Below are positions 43,801 through 53,426 of a stretch of DNA of 64,000 bases, piece by piece. A model generated the notes under the pieces. The model was not told the DNA's origin, made no database searches, and saw only the letters and a program-made list of their open reading frames with translations. The translations under genes were made by a program, and so were the position numbers. Every line of letters starts with the position of its first letter. Within the stretch, counting starts at the first letter, position 1. Source of the DNA: CAYWOS01 sp964459985 (lineage in GTDB: Bacteria; Bacillota; Clostridia; Christensenellales; Aristaeellaceae); contig CAYWOS010000001.1 in assembly GCA_964459985.1 (NCBI GenBank), forward strand, positions 1 through 64,000, read 5' to 3'.

Positions 43801-45516
43801 ATGAAACGCAAACGCAAGCCGTCGGTGATCGTGATCATATTGTTGATCCTGCTGATCAGCCTCGCCTTTATGGTGCTGGTCAGCGAGTTTACCATCAGCA
43901 TTGCGGGGAACGAATTGCGCGACAGGGCGCTGGAGGACTGCCGCGCGGACATGGGATACATCAGCGAAGCGCTCTATTCGCAATTGACGGCCATCCAGAT
44001 GCAGAACATCGACATTCTGAACAACGAATCGGTGCTGGCGCTCGCCATGCGCAGCTCGATTCTGGACAAATACGAGATCGTTACATATGAAAGCGCGATC
44101 ATCAAGCTGATCCGCTCCAAACTCATGCAGTACGATCTGATCCATTCGGCGCAGCTTTATATTCCCACCATCGGCGTGCTGATCACCACGCAGAAAGCCG
44201 CCGGGATCGCGCAGGGCGAATTGGCCGAAATCATCGACATCATCACCGCCTTTCCCAACGGCTTGTACTATACCGACGAATACATGGGGTTCTGGAGCGC
44301 CTCGCCGCTTGTGTACAGCGCCGAATCCGCCGAGTCCTCGCGCGTGATGCTCACGCGGATACGGAGCGATTCGTTGAGCGGCATGCTGCGGGATTACGGC
44401 AGCCGCGCCAACGGCTGTCAGCTTCTTTTGACCGTCGGCGGTCATATTGTCGCGCAGTCGCATGACGATGTCTGGACTGAGAGCGATCTGATCGCGGCGG
44501 ATCGGGACGTGACCACGGTGCGGCGGGACGGAGGGCTGTACTACATGATCCGCACGAAGCACGCGTTCGGCGATCTGTCGGTCTACGCCGTGCTGCCCGT
44601 CGACAACGTGATGAGCGGCATATACCGGCTGCAAAAAATGCTCAAAATCCTCGAAATCTCCTGCGTGTTCGCCATCGTGCTGGCGACCTTCGCTTTCTAT
44701 CACATGATCTGCCGCCCGCTCAAGCGCGTCTCCGTCAAAATGCAGCAGGTGGGCGAAGGCGATCTGAACGTGCGGATGGCGGAGGAAAAAACGGCCGAGT
44801 TGAACGACGTCGGCAGGACGTTCAACAGCACGGTCGAGCACCTCAGGCTGCTGATCGACAGGGAGTACAAATCGCGTCTGCTGGCGATGAGCGCCGAGAA
44901 AAAGGCGCTGCAATACCAGATATCGCCGCACTTTCTTTACAATACCTATTTTCAGCTCCGCAATCTGATCCTGCTGGAGGAGAACGAGCAGGCGGGCAGG
45001 CTTGCCGATCTGATGGGGCGTTATCTGCGCTATATCGTGCATCAGGACGCCGTCTGCGCGGCGCTCGGCGAGGAAATGGAGCACGCGCGCAATTACGCCG
45101 ATATCCAGAGTATGCGCTTTAAGGGGCGCATCGAGGTGCGTTATAACGTGGAGGGCGACGACTGGCAGGAGGTGATCGTGCCGAGGCTTCTGCTGCAGCC
45201 GCTGCTTGAAAACGCCTTCGCGCACGGGCTGAAGGATATGGAAAAGGACGGGCTGATCCTGCTGTCGCTTAAACGCTGCGGGGACGCGATCGTCATCAGC
45301 GTGGAGGACAACGGCGACGGGTTCGACGACGCCATGCCCGACAAGCTGGCGCGGTCGGTCGAATCAGGCCCGGGCGCGGCGGGCGAGAGCGTGGCGCTGA
45401 CGAATATCCACCGCCGTTTGCGGCTGCATTTCGGCGAGCGGAGCGGGCTTCAGTTCGGCAGATCGGATATGGGCGGGCTGAAGGTCACCATCCGAATCGA
45501 ACCGGGAAAGACGTGA
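43801..45516 (+). CDS. YesM-type sensor histidine kinase
   Basis: A 571-residue membrane kinase of the LytS/YesM class (His_kinase PF06580 type). TM1 is at about 8-32, an extracytoplasmic sensor of about 250 residues follows, then TM2 (about 285-305), HAMP (RPLKRVSVKMQQVGEGDL), and the kinase core with H377 in QYQISPHFLYNTYFQLRN and the ATPase motifs LLENAFAHGL and VEDNGDGFDD. YesM/YesN pairs typically sense plant or host saccharides and induce an adjacent Lpl-type transporter, which is exactly the downstream layout. The ribosome binding site is poor. The stop overlaps the GTG of the regulator gene. Confidence 0.92.
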   Translation: MKRKRKPSVIVIILLILLISLAFMVLVSEFTISIAGNELRDRALEDCRADMGYISEALYSQLTAIQMQNIDILNNESVLALAMRSSILDKYEIVTYESAIIKLIRSKLMQYDLIHSAQLYIPTIGVLITTQKAAGIAQGELAEIIDIITAFPNGLYYTDEYMGFWSASPLVYSAESAESSRVMLTRIRSDSLSGMLRDYGSRANGCQLLLTVGGHIVAQSHDDVWTESDLIAADRDVTTVRRDGGLYYMIRTKHAFGDLSVYAVLPVDNVMSGIYRLQKMLKILEISCVFAIVLATFAFYHMICRPLKRVSVKMQQVGEGDLNVRMAEEKTAELNDVGRTFNSTVEHLRLLIDREYKSRLLAMSAEKKALQYQISPHFLYNTYFQLRNLILLEENEQAGRLADLMGRYLRYIVHQDAVCAALGEEMEHARNYADIQSMRFKGRIEVRYNVEGDDWQEVIVPRLLLQPLLENAFAHGLKDMEKDGLILLSLKRCGDAIVISVEDNGDGFDDAMPDKLARSVESGPGAAGESVALTNIHRRLRLHFGERSGLQFGRSDMGGLKVTIRIEPGKT

Positions 45517-47081
45517 ATGTGATGTCGAGAATTCTTCTGGTGGACGACGAACCGCTGGCGACGCGGACGCTGCAAACGCTGATCCTGAACGATATGCCCG
45601 ACGTCGAGGTGTACTGCGCGAATTCGGCGACGCAGGCGATGGAGATGCTGGACAGCAGTTTGTTCGACGTTGTCGTGACCGACGTGTCGATGCCCCGGGT
45701 GTCGGGGCTGGAATTGCTCGGCCACATCAAAAAGCTGTGGCCGATGTGTTATGTGATCGTTTTGACGGCGTATGACAAATTTGATTACGCCTATCAGACG
45801 GCGCAGTACGAGGACGTTCGCTTCGTGCTCAAAATCGAGCCGCCGGCGGTCGTCCTGAACGCCGTTCGGAGCGGGCTGAAGAGGGTCGAGGAGCATTTCG
45901 CCGTCACGCGGGACAACAAGCGCCTGCGCGAATACCTGAAAAGCGCGCTGCCGCTCGTCAGACAGGCGCTGCTGGACCGCCTGATTCGTCTGGGCGAGGA
46001 CCTGCCCGACGGGGATCTGTGCGAAACCTGCGGAATTCATATCACGCCCGGGCGCGATACGCTGCTGGCCGTCACGGGGCAGATTATTTCGCAGCAGGCC
46101 AAACAGGAAATCTGCTTTCAGGTGCTTTCCATGCTGCTGGACAGCGGTTTGGACGCCGACGCCCTCAACACCGAAAACGGCCTTGCGTTCCTGATCCAAT
46201 CGGATGCGGAGGGCGACCGGCTGCCCTTTATTCAAACGCGCCTCGACCGCGTGATCGAGGGCGTCGATCCGGCGATCGGGCTGTCCTTCGTCCTGTCCGC
46301 CGGTCAGGTTCCGTGGGACAGGCTCGGCGACAGCGTGATATCGCTGGAGAGCTACGCCCGCCGCGCGCTCGAATCCGACAGGATCGCCGTGTACGACCCG
46401 CTTGCCGAGCGGAAAAAGGGCGTCGCGTTCGACGACGCGTTTCTCTGGCGGAAATGCATCGAGCGGCGCGATACCGACGCGCTGATCAGGGCGATGGAAC
46501 GCGGCGTATCGCGCGAGGATTACGCGCAGGAGCGGTACGGCGGCGCGCTGCTGCTGCATATGCTGCTGCGCGAGAGCTTCGGCGCGGAATGTCTGGACGG
46601 CGTCAGGATCGACGGGTATTCCGCCGTATCGACGCTGTTTCACGGCAGCTTTGACGGGCGCGACGACTGGCTTGACCACGTGCGGCTGCTGCTGGACGCG
46701 CTGTTCTCGGGACGGAGCAGAAAGGCGCTGTCCGATACCGACGATATGCTCGACCGCGTCAATCGGTATATTCAGGCGCATTTTACCGAACAGATCACCC
46801 TGACGCAGATCGCCGCCCACTTCAGCTACAACAGCAGCTATCTCTCGCGGATCTACAAGCGCGCCATGCGCGAGGGATTTGTCGAGCATATCATCCGTCT
46901 GCGGGTCGAAACGGCGTGCCGGCTGCTCCGCGAAAGCGGCGCGAGCATCGCTGAAATCGGAGAAATGTGCGGCTTTCAGACGACAAAATACTTCATCACG
47001 GTGTTCAAGCGGTCAATGGGCGTCACGCCGAAAGGCTGGCGGGACGGCGCCGAACGCGACGGCGCTTCCGCGCCTGTCTGA
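45513..47081 (+). CDS. YesN-type response regulator with AraC DNA-binding domain
   Basis: A 522-residue regulator: receiver (residues 4-125; phospho-site D57 in VVVTDVSMPRVSG; the conserved Lys is in VLKIEPP, where the usual following Pro is replaced), a long middle region, and a C-terminal AraC-type double helix-turn-helix (about 415-510, with ITLTQIAAHFSYNSSYLSRI and IAEIGEMCGFQTTKYFITVF). GTG start at 45513 overlaps the kinase stop (GTGA); an ATG nine bases later is possible. It probably activates the binding-protein/permease genes that follow. Confidence 0.92.
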   Translation: MNVMSRILLVDDEPLATRTLQTLILNDMPDVEVYCANSATQAMEMLDSSLFDVVVTDVSMPRVSGLELLGHIKKLWPMCYVIVLTAYDKFDYAYQTAQYEDVRFVLKIEPPAVVLNAVRSGLKRVEEHFAVTRDNKRLREYLKSALPLVRQALLDRLIRLGEDLPDGDLCETCGIHITPGRDTLLAVTGQIISQQAKQEICFQVLSMLLDSGLDADALNTENGLAFLIQSDAEGDRLPFIQTRLDRVIEGVDPAIGLSFVLSAGQVPWDRLGDSVISLESYARRALESDRIAVYDPLAERKKGVAFDDAFLWRKCIERRDTDALIRAMERGVSREDYAQERYGGALLLHMLLRESFGAECLDGVRIDGYSAVSTLFHGSFDGRDDWLDHVRLLLDALFSGRSRKALSDTDDMLDRVNRYIQAHFTEQITLTQIAAHFSYNSSYLSRIYKRAMREGFVEHIIRLRVETACRLLRESGASIAEIGEMCGFQTTKYFITVFKRSMGVTPKGWRDGAERDGASAPV

Positions 47082-47213
47082 TCAGACCGCAATTTTGCCA
47101 AATAGACAAAAATGGGGAATCAAAAGGTAAAGATAATGAGTGGTCGAGCGCCCGCGTTTCCTGTACAATACGGGCAAAGCCGCAACAGGCGAAAACAAGG
47201 GAGGGGTTATACC

Positions 47214-48899
47214 ATGAGGAGATTTGTAGGTGCCCTGCTGTCCGTCGTGCTGCTGATGAGCGTGGCCGCGGGCTGTCTTGCCGAGCAGACCGACTACAAG
47301 GCGATCTATAACGATCGCGTAGGCTACGTCGTCGACAATTTTGCCGCCTGGGCGGAGGAAAACGGCGTGTCCGAGTACCTCAAGCCCTACGAGGAGCCCA
47401 TCACCGTGACGATGGTGCACAACTACAATACATCCGCCGAGAACATGATGGGCAAGCTCGGCGACCGGTACGGCGAGAACTACAACAACAATCGCTGGAC
47501 CGAAATCATGTCCAAGTGCATGAACATCGACGTCAAGTACGACTGGTGGGCGCACGACAACGACTACAACACCAAACTGCGCATGAGCATGACGTCCAAC
47601 GATCTGCCCGACGTGTTCGTCGTCAACCAGCAGAGCGACGTCGCGCAGTTGGCTGAAGCGGGCAAGATCATTCCGCTGGACGACCTGATGAAGGACTGCA
47701 CGCTGCCCGAGATCATGGATCGCTGGTACATGGACGACGGACTGACGCTGTCCATGGTGACCATCGACGGCAAGATCTACGGCTTCCCGCAGACGCTGTC
47801 GCATACCGACGACGCCGCCTACATCTTCATCCGTTCGGATTGGATGAAGGAGCTGGGCATTGAGGAACCCAAAACCATCGAGGACGTGTGGGATATCGGC
47901 TATGAGTTTGTCGAAAAGGGCAAAGCCAAATACGGCGTCTATCTCGAGGCCGGTCAGCCCAGCGTGATGTACGATTATTTGTCCGGCATGTGCGAGGCGT
48001 ACCACGCGTATCCCGAAACGTGGGTCGTGACCGAGGACGGCACGCTGCAGTTCGGCGCGACGCAGGAAGCGATGAAAGCGCCGCTCCGCGAGCTCCAGAA
48101 AATGTACAAGGACGGCATGATCGATCCCGAGTTCGCCACCAAGGACGAGCTGGAAGCCTACGAGGAAATCATCAACGGCAACATCGGCGTGGTCTTCGGG
48201 CCGCACTGGGTGATGACGTTCGTGATGTCGATGTACGATCTCACGCCCGACGTGACGTGGTATTGCTGCGCCATCCGCGATTCGCAGGGCGAAATCGTGC
48301 CCGAGGCGATCAAGACCAACAACCGCGGCTTCGTCTGCATCAATTCCGAATGCAAGAATCCCGAAGCGGCGTTCAAAATGCTGAACCTGTATCATTACAC
48401 CAGCTATTACTCCAACGATCCGACCTGGTGGGGCTATGAGGAATCCTATTCCCGCATGATCGCGCCGGTCTGGTCGACGGTCAAGCCCACCGACAATCTG
48501 GAAACCTACGAGAACCTTCAGGAGGTCTTCACCGCCAACGATCCCTCGCTGCTCAAGGGCAAGGCGGTCTCCTACTACGGCAACATCACCTCGAGCGACT
48601 ACAAAAAATCTTGGGCGTGGAACCAGATGTTCGGCACGGCGGACTATACGCCCATGAAGGTGCTCAAGTATTTGAGCGACAACGATCTGCTGTTCTACAA
48701 CGCCTACGTCGGCGCGCCGTCCGTCACCTATCAGGATTACTGGAGCACGATGGACGATCTGACGACGCAGATGATCATCAAAATCGTTCTGGGCGCCGAC
48801 GTCGATACCACGTTTGACGAGTACGTCCGCAACTGGAACGCCATCGGCGGCGAAACCATCACCAAGGAAGCCAACGAATGGTATAAAGCGCACCAGTAA
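47214..48899 (+). CDS. LplA-type extracellular solute-binding protein
   Basis: A 561-residue binding protein of the large family 1/LplA class that feeds oligosaccharide ABC transporters. The signal peptide ends in VAAGCLAEQ: C could be a lipid attachment site, or the cleavage could follow CLA; I cannot decide. The mature part starts with two acidic/aromatic stretches and contains MSMTSNDLPDVFVVNQQ, typical of the family. The ATG at 47214 follows AAGGGAGGGG with a seven-base spacer. A TACAAT -10-like element is at 47164-47169 but the -35 is unclear. The permease genes follow after 203 bp and a hairpin. Confidence 0.9.
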   Translation: MRRFVGALLSVVLLMSVAAGCLAEQTDYKAIYNDRVGYVVDNFAAWAEENGVSEYLKPYEEPITVTMVHNYNTSAENMMGKLGDRYGENYNNNRWTEIMSKCMNIDVKYDWWAHDNDYNTKLRMSMTSNDLPDVFVVNQQSDVAQLAEAGKIIPLDDLMKDCTLPEIMDRWYMDDGLTLSMVTIDGKIYGFPQTLSHTDDAAYIFIRSDWMKELGIEEPKTIEDVWDIGYEFVEKGKAKYGVYLEAGQPSVMYDYLSGMCEAYHAYPETWVVTEDGTLQFGATQEAMKAPLRELQKMYKDGMIDPEFATKDELEAYEEIINGNIGVVFGPHWVMTFVMSMYDLTPDVTWYCCAIRDSQGEIVPEAIKTNNRGFVCINSECKNPEAAFKMLNLYHYTSYYSNDPTWWGYEESYSRMIAPVWSTVKPTDNLETYENLQEVFTANDPSLLKGKAVSYYGNITSSDYKKSWAWNQMFGTADYTPMKVLKYLSDNDLLFYNAYVGAPSVTYQDYWSTMDDLTTQMIIKIVLGADVDTTFDEYVRNWNAIGGETITKEANEWYKAHQ

Positions 48900-48930
48900 A
48901 CAGCGCGCCAGTCAAGTTATCTGAATCCAT

Positions 48931-48967
48931 GCCGCCGCGCGATGCGGACAGCGCGTCGCGCGGCGGC
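48931..48967 (+). promoter_or_regulatory. GC-rich hairpin between the lplA-like and permease genes
   Basis: Perfect 12-pair stem GCCGCCGCGCGA / TCGCGCGGCGGC around 13 bases, 31 bp after the binding-protein stop, without a T-tract. It probably protects the upstream mRNA or lowers permease expression, as with the hairpin after oppA. Confidence 0.65.
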
Positions 48968-49102
48968 GTCAAAAGATAGGCGGCGGCGCCGCCGATCACG
49001 CAATCGAATCATACGGAACGCCTGCCCCACGTTGAATCAAGCGGCGCGCGGAGGGGCGTTTGTTTCAGCGCATATTGGTTGAGCGCATACGGAGGAACGG
49101 TC

Positions 49103-50026
49103 ATGAAGACGTCAAAACGCGCCTTGAAACCGGGGATTCCGGCGCGGGAGCTGCAGCTGCATCTGATGGTGCTCCCCGCCGTCATTCTTGTGCTGATATT
49201 TAGCTATTTTCCGCTATTCGGGCTGAAAATCGCGTTCGAGCGCTTCATCCCGGCGAAAGGGCTGTTCGGCAATCATCGCTTTATCGGCTGGGATAACTTT
49301 AAGTATGTCATGAATCTGCCTGATTTTCTGCCCGTGATGCGCAACACCGTCGTCATCGCCGGCGCGAAAATCATCTTTAACCTGATCGTCCCGGTCACGG
49401 TTGCGCTGATGCTCAACGAGCTTAAAAGCGATCGGATCAAGCGCCCGATCCAGACGATCATCTATTTCCCGCATTTCCTGTCCTGGATCATTTTCGGCGG
49501 CATTCTCATCGATCTGCTGTCGCCCTCGACAGGCATCGTCAACAAGCTGATTACGGCGGCGGGCGGGAACGCGATCTATTTTCTGGGCGACAACAACTAT
49601 TTTCAGGGGACGATCATCGTCACCGACGTATGGAAGAACTTCGGCTACGGCACGATCGTCTATCTCGCCGCCATCACGGGCATCGATCCGACGCTGTACG
49701 AGGCGGCGCAGATCGACGGCGCGAATCGGTGGCGGCAAACGTGGCACGTTACCCTGCCCGGCATCCGCATGACGGTGGTTCTGATGATGGTGCTCGCGCT
49801 GGGACGCGTGCTGAACGCCGGCTTTGATCAGCTCTACAACCTCTGCAAGCCGATCGTGTACGCAAGCGGCGACATTCTGGACACTTTCGTTTATCGGCTG
49901 GGGCTCGAGAACGGCGCGTTCGGCCCGGCGACCGCCGTGGGGTTGTTCAAATCGGTGGTTTCGCTGTGCTTTATTTCCACCGCGTACGGCGTCGCGTACA
50001 AATTCTTCGATTACAGACTGTTTTGA
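49103..50026 (+). CDS. lplB: LplB-type sugar ABC transporter permease
   Basis: A 307-residue permease with six membrane helices and the EAA motif (YEAAQIDGANRWRQTWHVTLP), family of LplB/UgpA. ATG at 49103 follows GGAGG with a seven-base spacer; an upstream TTG lacks this site. It pairs with the next gene. No ATP-binding subunit is encoded nearby, so the transporter presumably uses a shared MsmK-type ATPase encoded elsewhere, as is common for this class. Confidence 0.9.
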   Translation: MKTSKRALKPGIPARELQLHLMVLPAVILVLIFSYFPLFGLKIAFERFIPAKGLFGNHRFIGWDNFKYVMNLPDFLPVMRNTVVIAGAKIIFNLIVPVTVALMLNELKSDRIKRPIQTIIYFPHFLSWIIFGGILIDLLSPSTGIVNKLITAAGGNAIYFLGDNNYFQGTIIVTDVWKNFGYGTIVYLAAITGIDPTLYEAAQIDGANRWRQTWHVTLPGIRMTVVLMMVLALGRVLNAGFDQLYNLCKPIVYASGDILDTFVYRLGLENGAFGPATAVGLFKSVVSLCFISTAYGVAYKFFDYRLF

Positions 50027-50040
50027 CGGGAGATGAGCGC

Positions 50041-50952
50041 ATGATCGGGAGCGCACCGATAAAGAAACTGATACGCCGCGCCGGCGTCGGACGGCGTCTG
50101 TTTCAAACGATTAATATCACCCTGCTGTTGCTCATGGCGTTTATCTGCCTGCTGCCGTTCATCCATGTGATCTCGGTATCGCTGTCCAACAACAGCTACA
50201 TCGACGCGGGCATGGTGACCTTCTGGCCGAGGGGCCTCAACGCGCAGAGCTACGGTTATCTGATCTCCAGGGCGTCCTTCTGGAACGCGTTTCGGATCTC
50301 CGTTTACCGTCTGGCGCTGGGCACGTCGATCAATCTGATCCTGCTTTGCCTGACGGGATATCCTCTGTCGAAGCCGGAGAACAAGTTCCGCGGCCGGACG
50401 ATCTACGCGTGGTTCTTCTTCATCACCATGCTGGTGAACGGCGGCTTGATCCCCAACTACATGGTGGTGTCCACGCTGAACCTGCGCGACACCCTCTGGG
50501 CGCTGGTGCTGCCCACGGCGGTGCAGGTGTACGATCTGATCCTGATGCTCAATTTCTTCCGGCAAGTTCCCGACGAATTAGAGGACGCCGCGCTGATTGA
50601 CGGCGCGGGGCACTTCCGCACCATGCTGTTCATCTATGTGCCCGTCTCGATGCCCGCCATCGCCACGATGACGCTTTTCTGCATGGTGTATCACTGGAAT
50701 CAGTGGTTCGATGGCATGCTCTATATGAACAGTACGACGCTCCGCCCGCTCCAGACGTACCTGAGGCAAACGCTGATCGGGCAGGATTTCACCTTTGCCG
50801 ACGGCGACGAGATCGCCGCCTTCGCCGACATCAACGACCGTTCGCTTCGCTGCGCGCAGATCATTATCGCCACCATTCCCATACTGTGCAGCTATCCCTT
50901 CCTGCAGCGCTTTTTCGTCAAAGGCATCATCGTGGGCAGCGTCAAGGGCTGA
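50041..50952 (+). CDS. lplC: LplC-type sugar ABC transporter permease
   Basis: A 303-residue permease of the LplC/YtcP class with six membrane helices and an EAA motif (LEDAALIDGAGHFRTMLFIYVP). ATG at 50041 follows GGGAG and lies 14 bp after the lplB stop. The C-terminus (QRFFVKGIIVGSVKG) matches the family's usual ending. It completes the membrane pair of this transporter; a strong terminator follows. Confidence 0.9.
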   Translation: MIGSAPIKKLIRRAGVGRRLFQTINITLLLLMAFICLLPFIHVISVSLSNNSYIDAGMVTFWPRGLNAQSYGYLISRASFWNAFRISVYRLALGTSINLILLCLTGYPLSKPENKFRGRTIYAWFFFITMLVNGGLIPNYMVVSTLNLRDTLWALVLPTAVQVYDLILMLNFFRQVPDELEDAALIDGAGHFRTMLFIYVPVSMPAIATMTLFCMVYHWNQWFDGMLYMNSTTLRPLQTYLRQTLIGQDFTFADGDEIAAFADINDRSLRCAQIIIATIPILCSYPFLQRFFVKGIIVGSVKG

Positions 50953-50982
50953 ACATAATTCAAACGGATTAGCTGCAAGGCT

Positions 50983-51018
50983 GCGGGACGCGGGAACGCG
51001 CGTCCCGCGCCTTTTTTT
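50983..51018 (+). terminator. Terminator of the lpl-like operon
   Basis: Ten-pair stem GCGGGACGCG / CGCGTCCCGC with a GGAACG loop, followed by GCCTTTTTTT. Confidence 0.92.
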
Positions 51019-51088
51019 CGAGCGTTTCCCGCGCGTCCGGCGCGGCCGCCGCAGCGCAAAAACATTTGCCGCGGCCGGAATAAACGGC

Positions 51089-51117
51089 TTGAACGCCGCG
51101 CGGCGAAGCGGTATAAT
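51089..51117 (+). promoter_or_regulatory. Promoter of the MATE/kinase-like genes
   Basis: TTGAAC, 17-bp spacer, TATAAT, about 33 bp before the ATG at 51150. Confidence 0.8.
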
Positions 51118-51149
51118 AAAGCGTCACGGAATATGAAAGAGGCGTTTAC

Positions 51150-52520
51150 ATGGTACGGGACAAGAATTTCTACAAAACGATCCTCCGCCTGTCGCTTCCG
51201 GCGGCGTTTCAGTCCTTGCTGTCGCTGCTGGTGCTGATGGCGGACAACATCATGGTATCGCATTACAATTCGTCGGCGCTCGCGGCCGTATCGCAGGCGA
51301 ACAGCGTCGGCACGTTCATCTCGGCGGCGCTGACGGGGCTGGGGAGCGGCGGCGTCGTTCTGATCGCGCAGTATTGGGGCAAGCGCGACCGCGAATCGGT
51401 CAAAAGGGTGTTCGCTGTCGTCGTGACGGTGTGCGCGTCCGTCGGGCTGATCAGCCTGACGATCCTGCAATGCTTCCCGCGCGCCGTGCTGGCGCTGGTG
51501 CTCGACAGGAACGAAACGGCGCTGACCGATATCGCGCTTGCGTATCTGCGCATCGTCAGCGTGTCCTATCTGCCCTACGCCGTCACCTGCGCGCTGATCG
51601 CCTCGCTGCGCGGTGTCGAAATCGTGCGCGTCACGCTGTACGCCACCGTGCTCTCGCTCCTGTCGAATGTCGCGCTCAATTATCTGCTGATTTTCGGGCA
51701 CCTCGGCCTGCCCGAAATGGGCGTGCGCGGCGCGGCGCTGGCGACGGTGATCGCGCGCCTGATCGAGCTTGGCGTCGTGTGGTTCTACTGCTTCCGCAAA
51801 CAGCAGGCCGTCGATCTGAAGCCGCGCGATCTTCTGGTTTTCAGGAAATGGGCGTTTCGCGATTACCTCAAGTTCGGCGCGCCCGTCGGACTGACCGACG
51901 CGCAGTGGGCGCTTGTCGGCATGCTCAAAATGTCGATCATCGGGCATCTGGGCGAAACGATGATGAGCGCCGTCAACATCTCGGATACCATGATGAATCT
52001 GGGCACGATGTTCACCTTCGCGCTGGCGGGCGGCGCGTGCGTCGTCGTTGGCAAGGCGGTCGGCGAGGGCGACATGAAAAAGGTGCGCGAGTATTCGAAA
52101 ACCATTCAGATCATGTTCGCGCTGTGCGGCGTCGTCATGGCGGGCGTCGTGATCCTGCTGCGCCGTCCGTTTATCGCTTTGTACGCGCCCACGGAAGCGG
52201 TCGCCTCGCTCGCCGTGACCACCATCCTGCTCGGCGGCGTGACGCTGCTGGGCACGACGTATCACGCGTCCTGCTTTGTCGGCATCAACCGCGGCGCGGG
52301 CGACAACAAGTTCGTTATGACGGTCGATATGATTTGCGGATGGCTTGTGGTGCTGCCGCTGACGTATCTCGCGGCGTTCGTTTTCGGCGCGCCGCTGCCC
52401 GTGGTGTACCTGTGCACGCGCGTTGATCAGTGTTATAAATGGATCATCGCGCTGATCCGTCTGCGCGGAAACAAATGGATCAAGCGCGTGACGAGGGAGG
52501 AAGGAGCGAGCGCCGCGTGA
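51150..52520 (+). CDS. MATE-family multidrug/toxic compound exporter
   Basis: A 456-residue protein with twelve predicted membrane helices in two related halves, typical of cation-coupled MATE exporters (NorM/DinF type): MADNIMVSHYNSSALAAVSQ in the first half and MLKMSIIGHLGETMMSAVNI in the second. Substrate not predictable. The ATG follows GAAAGAGG. Its TGA overlaps the GTG of a kinase-like gene, which is an unusual companion. Confidence 0.92.
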   Translation: MVRDKNFYKTILRLSLPAAFQSLLSLLVLMADNIMVSHYNSSALAAVSQANSVGTFISAALTGLGSGGVVLIAQYWGKRDRESVKRVFAVVVTVCASVGLISLTILQCFPRAVLALVLDRNETALTDIALAYLRIVSVSYLPYAVTCALIASLRGVEIVRVTLYATVLSLLSNVALNYLLIFGHLGLPEMGVRGAALATVIARLIELGVVWFYCFRKQQAVDLKPRDLLVFRKWAFRDYLKFGAPVGLTDAQWALVGMLKMSIIGHLGETMMSAVNISDTMMNLGTMFTFALAGGACVVVGKAVGEGDMKKVREYSKTIQIMFALCGVVMAGVVILLRRPFIALYAPTEAVASLAVTTILLGGVTLLGTTYHASCFVGINRGAGDNKFVMTVDMICGWLVVLPLTYLAAFVFGAPLPVVYLCTRVDQCYKWIIALIRLRGNKWIKRVTREEGASAA

Positions 52521-53356
52521 TCGACAGAATCGACGGCGTCGCGTACGAGGTGCGCGCCGAGGCCGATCTTGGCTGGATCAGACGCTATGGCTTTGTTACG
52601 CATGTCTTTGACCGGCAGGATTCCGGCAATCTATGCTTTTGCGTCGAAGGACCGTACGGCAAACTGTTCATCAAATACGCGGGCGAAAGGACGATCAACT
52701 ATCTGGGCAGGCCGGGCGACGCCGCGATTATGCTGGAGAAGGCGATGCCGGTTTATGAAAACCGGCATCCCTCTTTGACAGAGCTGGTCGCGCACGGCCC
52801 CGCGGGGCGCGGCTATGCCGCCGTGTTTCGCTGGGTGGACGCGCAGTGCCTGCGCCCCAATCCGCCCGATCCGGCGGTCTATGACCGCCTGCGCGCGCTG
52901 CCGCCTCTGCGCAGCCTGAACATCATCGACGGCGTGTACGATCTGCACCTGATGCTGGCGCGGAAGGGACTGATCGCCGTTGATTTTTACGACGGCAACG
53001 TGCTGATCGATTTTGTGAACGACCGCGCGATCGTGTGCGATATCGATCTGTACCGCCCCGCGCCCGCCGTCAATGACAGGGGGAGAATGCAGGGATCGTC
53101 GCGCTTCCTTTCGCCGGAGGAGTATCAAATGGGCGCGGCGCTTGACGAATGCACCAACGTATACGCGCTGGGCGCGCTGGCGTTCGAGTTTTTCGGGAGC
53201 AATCTCGACCGCTCGCGCGAGCAATGGCGCGGGCTTCCGCGCCTGTACGCCGTCGCGTCTCAGGCGACGAGCGCCGAGCGCCGGAACAGGTATCCCACGG
53301 TCGCGGCGTTCGTCGACGCGTGGCGCGGCGCGGTGCGCGATTCGTGGATCAGGTAG
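52517..53356 (+). CDS. Small protein-kinase-like protein
   Basis: A 279-residue protein with a reduced kinase fold: Lys in LFIKYAGE, the catalytic-loop equivalent AVDFYDGNVLID (Asp and Asn present, His-Arg replaced), and the metal-binding segment VCDIDLYR in place of DFG, then an activation-segment-like FLSPEEYQMGAALDE and an acidic helix that resembles the NVYALGALAFEFF part of Ser/Thr kinases. It may phosphorylate a protein or a small molecule. The GTG start overlaps the MATE stop (GTGA), so both are made together. The reason for that pairing is not known. Confidence 0.78.
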   Translation: MIDRIDGVAYEVRAEADLGWIRRYGFVTHVFDRQDSGNLCFCVEGPYGKLFIKYAGERTINYLGRPGDAAIMLEKAMPVYENRHPSLTELVAHGPAGRGYAAVFRWVDAQCLRPNPPDPAVYDRLRALPPLRSLNIIDGVYDLHLMLARKGLIAVDFYDGNVLIDFVNDRAIVCDIDLYRPAPAVNDRGRMQGSSRFLSPEEYQMGAALDECTNVYALGALAFEFFGSNLDRSREQWRGLPRLYAVASQATSAERRNRYPTVAAFVDAWRGAVRDSWIR

Positions 53357-53374
53357 CGGGAGCGCCCGCATGTC

Positions 53375-53403
53375 TTGCAATTGGATCGCCGATCTGATAT
53401 CAT
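53375..53403 (+). promoter_or_regulatory. Promoter of the GH4 glycosidase gene
   Basis: TTGCAA, 17-bp spacer, TATCAT, about 24 bp before the ATG; start codon preceded by GGAGG. Confidence 0.72.
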
Positions 53404-53426
53404 AACGGAAAACGGAGGATGAATTT

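Noticed and set aside
48961..49000. Second hairpin (GGCGGCGGCGCCGCC) as terminator before lplB
   Set aside because: Short self-complementary GC run without T-tract; expected by chance in such DNA.
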